58,434 nt of DNA from Bacillota bacterium. GTDB lineage: Bacteria > Bacillota > Syntrophomonadia > Syntrophomonadales > Syntrophomonadaceae. Location of the stretch: contig JAKPGY010000093.1 of NCBI GenBank assembly GCA_029550685.1, positions 1 through 58,434 on the forward strand. The letters run 5' to 3'. A program made the position numbers and the translations under genes. Below, piece by piece: positions 47,096-55,358 of this stretch (positions are counted from its first letter, which is position 1; every line of letters begins with the position of its first letter). The notes below the pieces were generated by a model, which searched no databases, was not told where the DNA came from, and was given only the letters and a program-made list of their open reading frames with translations.

Positions 47096-47947
47096 ATGGT
47101 ATATGCCAGTCGTTACTTGCGCTTGATGTCTGAACCTATGCAAGGGCCCGACGTAGCGCTAGTGCAACAAATTCTGCAGGAAGCCAATTTATATACAGGC
47201 ACCATTACTGGTGTTTTTAACCAGGCTTGTGATCAGGCTGTAAGGGAGTTTCAAAAACGGGAAGGCCTTAAGGCGGATGGAGTAGTGGGGGTAAAGACTT
47301 GGAGCCGGCTGCTCACTAAATCCTGCTGCCATATTGAAACTCCTGCGATACTGCAGAACCCCAGTGTTTCAATCACAGTGAACTTGGACAAACGCAGGTT
47401 GTACTTCAGTGTTCCTGGTCTCCCCACCAGAACCTATCCGGTGGCAATTGGCAAATCATCTACTCCCACACCGCTGGGTAATTGGACAATTGTTGCCAAA
47501 GCAGTAAACCCGGGGGGGCCTTTTGGAGTACGCTGGATGCGTCTTTCCGTACCCTGGGGCGGATATGGCATTCACGGAACCAATAACCCCAAGTCTATCG
47601 GCAGAGCAGTCAGCCACGGCTGTATCCGCTTATATAATGAGGATGTAATCGAAATCTATGATCAAACCCCCATAGGAACACTCGTTACCATAATGGGGCG
47701 GGCTTATTCGGGCAGGATATTGCGCAGAGGTGATAGGGGCAGTGATGTCCGCTTTGTCCAGAGCATTCTAAAGGAACTGGGATATTACCGGTACAAGCTG
47801 GATTCCTACTTCGGGCAGAAAACAGAAGAAGCGGTGATAGCCTTCCAGACAGCTGAGGGTATTCTGGCAGACGGCATCGTAGGCCCGGAAACCTTAAACG
47901 CGCTGCAGCAAGCCCGGGACATCAAGAGGGGGAATGTGGAGCCTTAA
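47096..47947 (+). CDS. L,D-transpeptidase (YkuD) flanked by two peptidoglycan-binding domains
   Basis: The 283-residue protein has PG_binding_1 (about 12-75), YkuD catalytic domain (about 85-205, with HGTNNPKSIGRAVSHGCIRLYN containing the catalytic His and Cys) and a second PG_binding_1 (about 215-275). No clear signal peptide is visible at the N-terminus, as in some spore-associated L,D-transpeptidases. It would form 3-3 cross-links or attach proteins to the wall. GAGGTG lies upstream of the ATG. It meets the convergent ferredoxin gene with a few bases of overlap. Confidence 0.9.
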   Translation: MVYASRYLRLMSEPMQGPDVALVQQILQEANLYTGTITGVFNQACDQAVREFQKREGLKADGVVGVKTWSRLLTKSCCHIETPAILQNPSVSITVNLDKRRLYFSVPGLPTRTYPVAIGKSSTPTPLGNWTIVAKAVNPGGPFGVRWMRLSVPWGGYGIHGTNNPKSIGRAVSHGCIRLYNEDVIEIYDQTPIGTLVTIMGRAYSGRILRRGDRGSDVRFVQSILKELGYYRYKLDSYFGQKTEEAVIAFQTAEGILADGIVGPETLNALQQARDIKRGNVEP

Positions 47948-48123
47948 TCCTGCTGGCAAGGCTGAATGGCCTCCACTGGACAGCTGTCAGCACATTCACC
48001 GCAGCCGGTACAGAGGGCTGGATCAATTTTGTATATACCTGCTGAACTAACAGCGCTAGCCGGGCAAACGTCTTCACACAGTCCACAGGCGGCACAATCT
48101 TTTTCAATAATCACATATATCAT
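47944..48123 (-). CDS. 2[4Fe-4S] ferredoxin
   Basis: The 59-residue protein starting ATG 48123 (GGAGA 7 bases upstream) has two complete CxxCxxCxxxCP motifs, CAACGLCEDVCP and CTGCGECADSCP. It is a small electron carrier. It lies 13 bases after an acyl-CoA dehydrogenase gene in the same operon, which suggests electron transfer associated with acyl-CoA oxidation. Confidence 0.92.
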   Translation of the reverse strand: MIYVIIEKDCAACGLCEDVCPASAVSSAGIYKIDPALCTGCGECADSCPVEAIQPCQQD

Positions 48124-48136
48124 GAAAGAATCTCCA

Positions 48137-49270
48137 TTACAGCTGGGAAGAAATAACCATCCTTTGGATATGGTTGGTACCTTCAATGGTCGACAGAACC
48201 CGGGCATCGCGTACCAATTGTTCAATTAGGGTTCCCTTTATATAACCCCGGGCCCCCATAATATCAGCGGCTAAGCAGGTAACCTCCTGAGCGATGGTAC
48301 TGGAGGCCAGTTTAGCCATGGCTGAAGCAACACTGTAATCTCCCCCGTGATCGATCAGCCAGCAGGCCTTCCAAGTCATCAGCCTGGCCATTTCGATTTT
48401 GGTGGCCATATCAGCCAGAGCAAAGGATACTGCTTGATGCTTCTTTATAGAACCACCGGATTGCATACGATTTTCGGCAAAATTAAGGGCTTCTTCCAGC
48501 GCAGCCCGGGCTATACCTACAGATAGTGCGCTGACCAAAGCACGACCGACATCAAAGGTCTGGGTAAGCAGTAAGTACCCGCTGCCTGCTTGCCGGCTCT
48601 TGATAACATACTGACCTATGATATTAACATCCACAAACCTTACCCGTCCCACTGGCGCCAGATTTATGCCTGAGGTGTGATAGATTTCTTCGATTTTTAT
48701 TCCGGCCACATGATCCGGTATCAAAAAGATGCGCAAAGAGGCCTTTTTATTGCGCATATTTGTGGCCGCCACCACCGTTATAAAACGAGCTATCCCTGCA
48801 TTGATCACATAATCCTTGCATCCGTTAAGCAAATAACCGTTGTGATCGGAGGTAGCATGAGTGCTGATAATATTAAGGTCAGAACCCCCTTCAGGTTCGG
48901 TGAGTGCAAAGGCGGCAGCTCCCGCTTTCGAACCGGTTAACAGCGGTAGGAATTCCTTTTTTTGCTGATCGTTCCCCGCCAGTATTATTGGCTCAGCAGC
49001 ATGTAGAGTAGCGGCAACAACAGCAGCCAAACCAGGTGATGCAGCGGCCAGTTCCTCCACCACCAGGGCCGTGGAAAACAAATCCAGTCCCAGGCCACCG
49101 AACTCCTTGGGTACAGTGGGGCACAGCAAATTCATCTGTGCCAGCGAGATAAGCATTTTCTCCTTGTGTATGCTCCCCTCTTGCAGGGCAAAGGGTGTGA
49201 TCTCTTCAGCAGCCATAGTTTTGACAGATTCGATCAAATCACGCTGTTCTTTAGTTAACGAAAAATCCAT
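48137..49270 (-). CDS. Acyl-CoA dehydrogenase (about 377 residues)
   Basis: The start ATG 49270 (MDFSLTKEQRDLIESVK) has GGGGGAGA upstream. Family motifs are FALTEPEGGSDLN, the FAD/substrate region and the catalytic-base motif IEGTNHIQRMVI with Glu in the MCAD-like position. In an operon between an XRE regulator and a 2[4Fe-4S] ferredoxin, it probably oxidises a short or medium acyl-CoA with ferredoxin or ETF downstream. Confidence 0.93.
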   Translation of the reverse strand: MDFSLTKEQRDLIESVKTMAAEEITPFALQEGSIHKEKMLISLAQMNLLCPTVPKEFGGLGLDLFSTALVVEELAAASPGLAAVVAATLHAAEPIILAGNDQQKKEFLPLLTGSKAGAAAFALTEPEGGSDLNIISTHATSDHNGYLLNGCKDYVINAGIARFITVVAATNMRNKKASLRIFLIPDHVAGIKIEEIYHTSGINLAPVGRVRFVDVNIIGQYVIKSRQAGSGYLLLTQTFDVGRALVSALSVGIARAALEEALNFAENRMQSGGSIKKHQAVSFALADMATKIEMARLMTWKACWLIDHGGDYSVASAMAKLASSTIAQEVTCLAADIMGARGYIKGTLIEQLVRDARVLSTIEGTNHIQRMVISSQL

Positions 49271-49272
49271 CT

Positions 49273-49626
49273 TCAATCTCCCCCTGACCTTTTCCACTCC
49301 AGATAGCTAATGTATTTCATTACCTCGTTGATTTCTTCATCACTCAGTCGGCTGAGATGATTAACCAGCTTGACAAAGCGTTCATTGCGGTCAATGGCCG
49401 GCTGAGGATGATGCTGGCTGCTTAATGACTCCACAAAATACTCCAGGGGTTTGTCTAAAACTTCGGCCATTTTCTCCAACTGCGACAGGTAAAGGCGGCG
49501 CTTGCCTTTTTCATAATTGGAAAGAGCCGATTGAGAACAGCCCACCAGGCGAGCTAGTTGTTCCTGGCTCAGCCCTTTTTCTTCCCGGGCAGCTTGAATT
49601 TTCATCCCAATATCCCGAAAACTCAT
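49273..49626 (-). CDS. XRE-family transcriptional regulator
   Basis: The 117-residue protein has an N-terminal Cro/CI helix-turn-helix (about 7-62, GLSQEQLARLVGCSQSALSNYEKGKR) and a short helical C-terminal part (LSRLSDEEINEVMKYISYLEWKR). GGAGG lies 7 bases before the ATG. Its stop lies 2 bases before the acyl-CoA dehydrogenase start, so it is the first gene of that operon and may regulate it. Confidence 0.9.
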   Translation of the reverse strand: MSFRDIGMKIQAAREEKGLSQEQLARLVGCSQSALSNYEKGKRRLYLSQLEKMAEVLDKPLEYFVESLSSQHHPQPAIDRNERFVKLVNHLSRLSDEEINEVMKYISYLEWKRSGGD

Positions 49627-49763
49627 AGTCCAACCTCCATCTCCATCTTATTACGAAATGTGGTGAAATCTCAATTGTTGCCTGAGAAATACATATATAC
49701 CCAGCTTTATTTTTGGGCACAGGTAAGTTAGACTTGATAAAGTTAGATAAAAGGGAGTCAGGT

Positions 49764-50243
49764 ATGAAGTACCGCATCATATCCGTGGGCAAAATTCGCG
49801 AGCCATTTTTTACTGAAGGTATCAACGAATACCTTAAGCGTTTGCGGCCTTACACCAGTATAGAGATAGTAGATGGCTTGGAAGAAAAGACCAATCCTAA
49901 AGCAACTGAAAAAGAGATCCAAAGGATACTCAATAAAGAAGGTGAGCGTGTACTCGCTCTGCTGTCTCAGGACGAGTTGTTGGTGGCTCTGGACAGCCAT
50001 GGTCAGCAGCTGAGCTCTGAGCAGTTTGCCGCTTACATTGAAAAATGGAACACCTCGGGGCTAGCCCGGGTCAACTTGGTGGTAGGGGGTTCCCATGGGC
50101 TGGCCCCTGCCGTTAAGCAAAGAGCTGGTTTTATTCTCTCCTTTTCTCCCATGACTTTTTTGCACCAGATGGCAGTTTTGATTCTAATCGAACAGATATA
50201 TCGCGCCTTTAAGATTATCAAGGGTGAACCTTACCATAAGTAA
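49764..50243 (+). CDS. rlmH: RlmH, 23S rRNA pseudouridine-1915 N3-methyltransferase
   Basis: The SPOUT methyltransferase of 159 residues starts MKYRIISVGKIREPF and has the knot motif VVGGSHGLAPAVKQRA with a closing MAVLILIEQIYRAFKIIKGEPYHK, the family's invariant end. It modifies helix 69 of the large subunit using SAM. AGGGAG precedes the ATG. It is divergent from the XRE operon. Confidence 0.95.
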   Translation: MKYRIISVGKIREPFFTEGINEYLKRLRPYTSIEIVDGLEEKTNPKATEKEIQRILNKEGERVLALLSQDELLVALDSHGQQLSSEQFAAYIEKWNTSGLARVNLVVGGSHGLAPAVKQRAGFILSFSPMTFLHQMAVLILIEQIYRAFKIIKGEPYHK

Positions 50244-50286
50244 TTTATAAATTAAAAAGCAATCTTGGGCATAGGAGATACTGACA

Positions 50287-50781
50287 ATGAATATTACTTT
50301 TCAAGCTGTTAAACCTGAGCATTTACCGTACATATATGATATTTATACTTACTACGTGCTGAACAGCACCGCCACCTTTCAAATTATCCCTCCAAACAAA
50401 GAAGAAATGGCCCAAATGGTGTTTTTCGATAACCCCAGGTACCAGACTTTTGCGATCCTTGATGATGAGGTAGTCTGCGGTTATGTTTTGTTGACTCACT
50501 TCAATAAACGGGAAGCCTATAACCGCACTGCAGAAGTAACCATCTATTTACATCCTGACTATGTTGGCCAAGGTATCGGCAGCCAGGGCCTGCAGCATAT
50601 TGAGGAATTCGCTCGTACCCGTGATATTCATGTGCTGGTGGCAATAATCTGCGGTGAAAACCAGCCCAGCATTAAACTGTTTTCCCGCCAGGGTTACAGC
50701 CAATGTGCCTGCTACCGGCAGGTGGGGGAAAAGTTCGGCCGACTGCTGGATATGGTAGCTTTTCAGAAAATACTGGATTAA
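50287..50781 (+). CDS. GNAT-family N-acetyltransferase (phosphinothricin-acetyltransferase-like)
   Basis: The 164-residue protein has the acetyl-CoA-binding motif VGQGIGSQGLQHIEEF (about 98-113) and the PAT-like features of an N-terminal IYDIYTYYVLNSTATF and AEVTIYLHPDYVG. The substrate is unknown, probably an amine of an amino acid or antibiotic-like compound. It follows rlmH by 43 bases and ends at a strong hairpin. Confidence 0.85.
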   Translation: MNITFQAVKPEHLPYIYDIYTYYVLNSTATFQIIPPNKEEMAQMVFFDNPRYQTFAILDDEVVCGYVLLTHFNKREAYNRTAEVTIYLHPDYVGQGIGSQGLQHIEEFARTRDIHVLVAIICGENQPSIKLFSRQGYSQCACYRQVGEKFGRLLDMVAFQKILD

Positions 50782-50786
50782 CAAGA

Positions 50787-50810
50787 GCGGGTGCCATTTC
50801 TGACACCCGC
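50787..50810. terminator. Bidirectional hairpin between convergent genes
   Basis: A GCGGGTG/CACCCGC stem with a 10-base loop lies between the GNAT gene and the CoA-transferase gene. TGTTCTGTTT follows on the plus strand. Confidence 0.65.
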
Positions 50811-50818
50811 TGTTCTGT

Positions 50819-52153
50819 TTAGCGCAGGTAATTCAACTTGCGAGCCTCAAATTCCAGCCAATCTCTGAAGTCAGGATGGGCAACCTTGATTAAAGCCGCG
50901 GCTCTCTGTCTGAGATTAAAGCCCTTCAGCCAGGCTACTCCATATTCGGTGACAATGTATTGCACATCATTGCGGGTAGTAGTTATCATAGCATTGGGCT
51001 GCAGAGAAGGAACTATGCGTGAGCGCAGTTCCCCGTCTTTGGTCTCGTAAGTAGAATACATGGCCAGGAAAGCCTGTCCGCCTTTGGAGCGCCAAGCCCC
51101 TTCCATGAAGTCCATTTGTCCTCCGGCACCTGAATACTGCCGGTTACCAATAGCGTCCGAACAGCACTGACCGGTCAGATCTACCTCCAAGGTGGAGTTT
51201 ATGGACACTACATTATCATTCAGCCCGATATTATAGGGATCGTTGACGAATTCCGAGTCGTGCATTTCCACTAACGGGTTTTCGGCAACAAAATCATATA
51301 AACGTTTGGTGCCGAAAGCAAAGCTGGCTACCCATTTGCGGGGCATGAGCTTTTTGTGGACGCCAGTTATTACGCCCGCTTCATAAAGGTCGACCATGCT
51401 GTCACACAGCATTTCCGAATGAACCCCCAGGTCCTTCTTGTCGGTCAAATACTTGGCTACCGCATTGGGTATGTTGCCTATACCTAATTGCAAACAAGCT
51501 CCATCGGGAACTCTCTCGGCTATATACTGGCCAATCTTTTCATCCTTTTCTGTCAAGGGGAAACTAGGAAGTTCCACCAGGGGCTGATCATTTTCTATAA
51601 CTGCACTTAGTTCTGAGATATGAAAATGATTGTTCCCATAGGAACGGGGCATATATTTATTTACTTCTGCCATAATAACGCATCCTGGGTTGCGGCGTAT
51701 AAAACCGTATACATAGTCAGGATTGACACCGGTACTGACGAAACCGTGCTGGTCCATGGGTGAGACCACCATTACCGCTGCATCCAGACCTACCCGGGCG
51801 GTCATCATCGGGCCGTCAAACAGGCGATGGGGAACATAATTAAAGTAACCCTGTTCCAAGAAATAGCGCTCCATTGGCCCGGCATACATGGCATCTATCA
51901 TATTGCCGTTGGCAATCATTTTTTCCAGATACTCGGGATTATGCATGTTCGTAGGCCGGGCAGACAATGAACAAAGAAATCTCACATTCTTCAAATCTCC
52001 TGATGCCATTCGGCGGCCAATAGCATTGGTTAGTTCTGCCGGCTGGGCATTTATGGATCCTGAAGCCACCAGCATCCCGTCTTTAATGAATTTGGCTGCT
52101 TCATCAGACGACATGAGTTTGCTCTTATAAATTTCCTGCCACTTTTTTTCCAT
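50819..52153 (-). CDS. Acetyl-CoA hydrolase/transferase family CoA-transferase
   Basis: The ATG at 52153 is preceded by GGGGAGGGG. The 444-residue protein has LGIGNIPNAVAKYL (CoA-binding glycine loop), HSEMLCDSMVDL with the family's active-site glutamate and SGAGGQMDFMEGAW near the C-terminus. Relatives are butyryl-CoA:acetate and 4-hydroxybutyrate CoA-transferases. It follows an acyl-CoA dehydrogenase gene by 22 bases, suggesting CoA exchange between acetate and the acyl substrate or product. Exact substrate is not determined by sequence. Confidence 0.9.
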   Translation of the reverse strand: MEKKWQEIYKSKLMSSDEAAKFIKDGMLVASGSINAQPAELTNAIGRRMASGDLKNVRFLCSLSARPTNMHNPEYLEKMIANGNMIDAMYAGPMERYFLEQGYFNYVPHRLFDGPMMTARVGLDAAVMVVSPMDQHGFVSTGVNPDYVYGFIRRNPGCVIMAEVNKYMPRSYGNNHFHISELSAVIENDQPLVELPSFPLTEKDEKIGQYIAERVPDGACLQLGIGNIPNAVAKYLTDKKDLGVHSEMLCDSMVDLYEAGVITGVHKKLMPRKWVASFAFGTKRLYDFVAENPLVEMHDSEFVNDPYNIGLNDNVVSINSTLEVDLTGQCCSDAIGNRQYSGAGGQMDFMEGAWRSKGGQAFLAMYSTYETKDGELRSRIVPSLQPNAMITTTRNDVQYIVTEYGVAWLKGFNLRQRAAALIKVAHPDFRDWLEFEARKLNYLR

Positions 52154-52175
52154 ATAAACTCCCCTCCCCGATTGC

Positions 52176-53423
52176 TTACTCGTAAACTTTTTCTCCTTCT
52201 GCGAAGGCACTAAAAGCATCTAATTCGCTGTCGCGTTTGCTGCCCAAGGCAATCTCCTCTGCTCGTTCCTTGTACCACTCATGTTGGATGATCAAGTTCA
52301 TGACTTCATTCGTACCTACCCAGATCATGGACAGGCGCAGATCCCGTACTATTTTCTCGATAGGATAAACGTCAGTGTATCCGATTCCCCCCATAACCTG
52401 CATAGCCAGGTTAGCCACATCCCAGCACTGTTCAGTAACAAACCGTTTACATTCAGAGGCCATGCGCCGGCAGCGGCTGGGCTTCACCTTACCACTGTCA
52501 ATAGCCAGAGCAGTGGTGTATATCATAGCCCGGCAGGTATCCAGCTTCATAACCATATCCGCAATTTTAAAGTTGACCCCCTGGAAGTTCTTTATGGTGG
52601 TGCCAAAAGCTTTGCGCTTGGTGCTGTAATCAGTGGCTATTTCCAGAGCCGGCCGGGCAGCGCCGATGGTCATGGCCGCCGTCCCGAATCGCTCGGGAAT
52701 CATCATCTGGGAAAACACGGTATAAGCTCCATTGATCTCGCCAATGACATTTTCCTTGGGAACTCGTACATCCTCGAATACCACCCGGGCGGTTCCGCCT
52801 CCCCGCGATCCCATCAGGTTGTACAAGTATTCCGTTTTCACTCCCATTTCTCTTTCTACCATAAAACAGGTAATTGATTTGTGCGGAGGAGCCTCAGGAT
52901 CAGTTTTGGCATAGACCAGGAAATAATCGGCCCCTTCTCCGCCCACAATAAAGCGCTTTTGCCCGTTCAAAATGAAATCGTCCCCATCACGGCGGGCTAT
53001 GGTAGTAGCTCCAAAAAAGTCTGACCCTCCCCGGGGTTCAGTTAAGCACTCCGCTGCAAACTTCTCACCTTTGCAAATGGGGGGCAAATACTTTTTCTTC
53101 TGCTCTTCCGTTCCAAAATGAACCAGGGCTTCCGTTACCACATCCCCAGTTACACCCCAGGTACAGCCGAAAATGTAACCCGGAACGCAGATTTCCTCGG
53201 CTACGATGACGTCATCCTGCCATTGCCCCCCACGTCCGCCATACTCTTTGGGCACCCTGATACCGATCAGATTGCGGCGCCCTGCTTCCTGCATGAATTC
53301 TTTTGGATACTTAATCTTGTCAGCATCCATGTCCAGAATGTACTCCCGGGGCAGCGATTTTATAAAATCCCGGGTTTCATCCCGAAGTTTTAGCTGTTCG
53401 GGCGTCATTAGATAATCAAACAT
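52176..53423 (-). CDS. Acyl-CoA dehydrogenase with the catalytic Glu in the IVD/LCAD position
   Basis: The 415-residue flavoenzyme has CLTEPRGGSDFFG, GSRGGGTARVVFEDVRVP and KAFGTTIKNFQG. The usual C-terminal catalytic motif (YEGT) is replaced by WVGTNEVMNLI, so no glutamate is at the MCAD site. A glutamate in IPERFG about 150 residues earlier aligns with the helix-G base of isovaleryl- and long-chain acyl-CoA dehydrogenases. AAGGATGATCGC precedes the ATG. First gene of an operon with a CoA-transferase. Confidence 0.92.
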   Translation of the reverse strand: MFDYLMTPEQLKLRDETRDFIKSLPREYILDMDADKIKYPKEFMQEAGRRNLIGIRVPKEYGGRGGQWQDDVIVAEEICVPGYIFGCTWGVTGDVVTEALVHFGTEEQKKKYLPPICKGEKFAAECLTEPRGGSDFFGATTIARRDGDDFILNGQKRFIVGGEGADYFLVYAKTDPEAPPHKSITCFMVEREMGVKTEYLYNLMGSRGGGTARVVFEDVRVPKENVIGEINGAYTVFSQMMIPERFGTAAMTIGAARPALEIATDYSTKRKAFGTTIKNFQGVNFKIADMVMKLDTCRAMIYTTALAIDSGKVKPSRCRRMASECKRFVTEQCWDVANLAMQVMGGIGYTDVYPIEKIVRDLRLSMIWVGTNEVMNLIIQHEWYKERAEEIALGSKRDSELDAFSAFAEGEKVYE

Positions 53424-53542
53424 GCGATCATCCTTTCCCTATATTATGTTTTGATATAATTCTATCACGTTTGTAATAATTTGTGGTAAAAAATTTAACT
53501 GCCTGCTAAAAGGGTGAGCTAAGTTGAGAGGTAGTTGAGGAA

Positions 53543-54334
53543 TTAATCCAGTTTGAAATCCATGCTGAACAGTTCTTCATCAGCACATTCCATAATGTCA
53601 GTGTTGCCCAGCCAGGTAAGAGTCAAAGTTCCCCGGCCGTTCATAGTCCAAATGGTCTGATGCAAAGAAGTTGAAAAATCGTAGAAAAACCGGGCTGGAT
53701 TAGCTAACCGTGCTCGAGTTAAACCTTGAATAGTATCAGCCAGGCAAGCTGATCCGGTTACATTAATCATTAATTCAGGATTGTTTAAATGGCCAAAGAC
53801 TTCATCGGCTACCAATGCCATGCGCACTGCCAAATACAAAGACGGGCACTTTTCCTGGTGATGAGCTAAAGCCTGGCGTAATAATGTATCCTGGTGAGAG
53901 GTGCGAGTTTTACCGGGGATATATGGAGTACGGGGTGAGAAGATAATATCGTTTTCGAAATAAGGTTTTATGTCCAGAACCGGAGTACCGTTCACCGCAT
54001 CCAAACGCTCTACATACAGCTTATTGTTCTCCAATTTTATTAATTTGGTTAAAGATAGGGCAATGGGATTGGGGCGTCCGGGCGATCGCATGGCAAATAC
54101 ACCATATTCGGGCAAATGCTGGTTTCCGCGGGGATGAGCGATCAGTTGATCACGTGATGCCATATGAAACCAAGACTGAATCCATAGGTGAGAATTCTCC
54201 TCCACTCGCAGCAGGCCAGGCTGGTACTGAGGCAAAACCTCAATCTCCGCCGCTACTCCGCCCGGCGGCATATCCTTCGGCTCAGATACCGGCGAAATAA
54301 CGTATCCGATCGGATGAAGACTAATCGCTTCCAT
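53543..54334 (-). CDS. trmO: TrmO-type tRNA methyltransferase fused to an FmdE-like domain
   Basis: Residues about 5-135 are a TrmO/YaeB (TsaA-like) beta-barrel with the family signature MRSPGRPNPIALSLTKL and LDVKPY-like LDIKPYFEND. TrmO methylates t6A37 of tRNA using SAM. Residues about 150-263 resemble FmdE (formylmethanofuran dehydrogenase subunit E) domains (KCPSLYLAVRMALVADEVFG), though several of the usual cysteines appear lost. GGGGGAGGGG precedes the ATG. The domain pairing is unusual; its purpose is unknown. Confidence 0.82.
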   Translation of the reverse strand: MEAISLHPIGYVISPVSEPKDMPPGGVAAEIEVLPQYQPGLLRVEENSHLWIQSWFHMASRDQLIAHPRGNQHLPEYGVFAMRSPGRPNPIALSLTKLIKLENNKLYVERLDAVNGTPVLDIKPYFENDIIFSPRTPYIPGKTRTSHQDTLLRQALAHHQEKCPSLYLAVRMALVADEVFGHLNNPELMINVTGSACLADTIQGLTRARLANPARFFYDFSTSLHQTIWTMNGRGTLTLTWLGNTDIMECADEELFSMDFKLD

Positions 54335-54504
54335 GAGGTTCCCCTCCCCCTAATTTGCTTTCAAAAATAATTACCTATATCATAACGTACTTTCCCTTCA
54401 TTGGCACCAGCCTGACTCAAAGTCACTATAGAAAAGCTCTAGGGGTGTGGCTTTGATTGGTAGAGCGTATGGTTCAGGATCAATAAATATACCTTTTTCG
54501 CTAT

Positions 54505-54650
54505 TTCCCCTATAGGTACTCCGACAAACTTCTGAATCTCTGGCCGTCCCACATAACTGGCCTAACGCTTTGCTTGAATATAATTATATCGAGGCCTAAG
54601 CGGTCTTCCTTATAAATGCCGTCAATTCCTTCGTCACCACTTCGTCGTTA
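54505..54650 (-). pseudogene. Mrr-type restriction endonuclease remnant
   Basis: On the minus strand one frame reads GDEGIDGIYKEDRLGLDII, then after a one-base shift near 54578 another reads QAKR, a stop, and ASYVGRPEIQKFVG. Together these match the Mrr PD-(D/E)xK core, whose catalytic DG and QAK elements are still recognisable, followed by GRPEIQKFVG. The rest of the gene is not recognisable. About 150 bp survive. Flanking bases to 54335 and 54790 show no other gene. Confidence 0.75.
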
Positions 54651-54793
54651 ACGTTTACAATACTAATTAATATATAGCAGATATTAGTATATTTCCCTTA
54701 ATTATGCAGGAAATAAATAGCAATAGTCGAACCTTTGTATGTATAGTTAAAACCTGTTATCCAAAATAAGTCTTTACATAAGGAGCGAAATAA

Positions 54794-55358
54794 AGTATTC
54801 ATATCATCCAAGAAACGTCTCAACAAGCAATTCTAAGGCAATCCGAAGGCTTTCCTCGCTCACGGTTTTATCCTCGTCATCATAAGAGTAATCAAATTGA
54901 CCGGTATGATCGTTCTATCGTTGGCTATGAAATCAGCTCCCGATCCCGAACCGATGAGTGGTTAGCTGCCTTTGACAAAGCTGTCAAAAATCGTTTTCCT
55001 TAAGAAACCAGGGATCAAGGACTAATACTGCAAGTAGATAATGGCTGCCAGCCAACCAGCCGTAAATTTGTTAAGGAATTATCCACCTGTGACGTAACTC
55101 TTTTGTATTCGGCCTATGCCACACCAGAACATAATGCTCATATTGAACGGTTTTTCCGTACTCTCAAGGAAGAAGAACTCTACTATAACCTGTGCGAGAC
55201 GTACAGTGAAGCGATTACCTCAATAGAGGCTTACATAGATTTCTATAACACCCACCGTATTCATTCAGCTCTGGGATATTTAACCCCGGCTGAATATTAC
55301 CAGCAGAGTATTCTACAAAATGTTGCCTAACCGTGTTGACAAAATGGGGGGCAGTACA
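54794..55358 (+). pseudogene. Decayed IS3-family transposase (OrfB) and right end
   Basis: One frame runs from about 54794 to 55330 with a single internal stop (TAA 55001-55003). It begins QQAILRQSEGFPRSRFYPR, skips directly to DRSIVGYEISSRSR and continues LQVDNGCQPTSRKF to HIERFFRTLKEEELYYN and the closing DFYNTHRIHSALGYLTPAEYY. The DDE core keeps the second Asp and the Glu but lacks the first Asp region, implying an internal deletion. The GGGGGGCAGTACA near 55345-55357 looks like the right terminus; no matching left end is seen. Confidence 0.8.

Noticed and set aside
54335..54500. Bases between trmO and the Mrr fossil searched for a gene
   Set aside because: Only short, unsupported frames; nothing recognisable beyond the decayed Mrr tail.
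55103..55330. Considered as an intact small transposase gene
   Set aside because: It is only the C-terminal third of an IS3 OrfB; the same frame continues upstream through a stop and an internal deletion.
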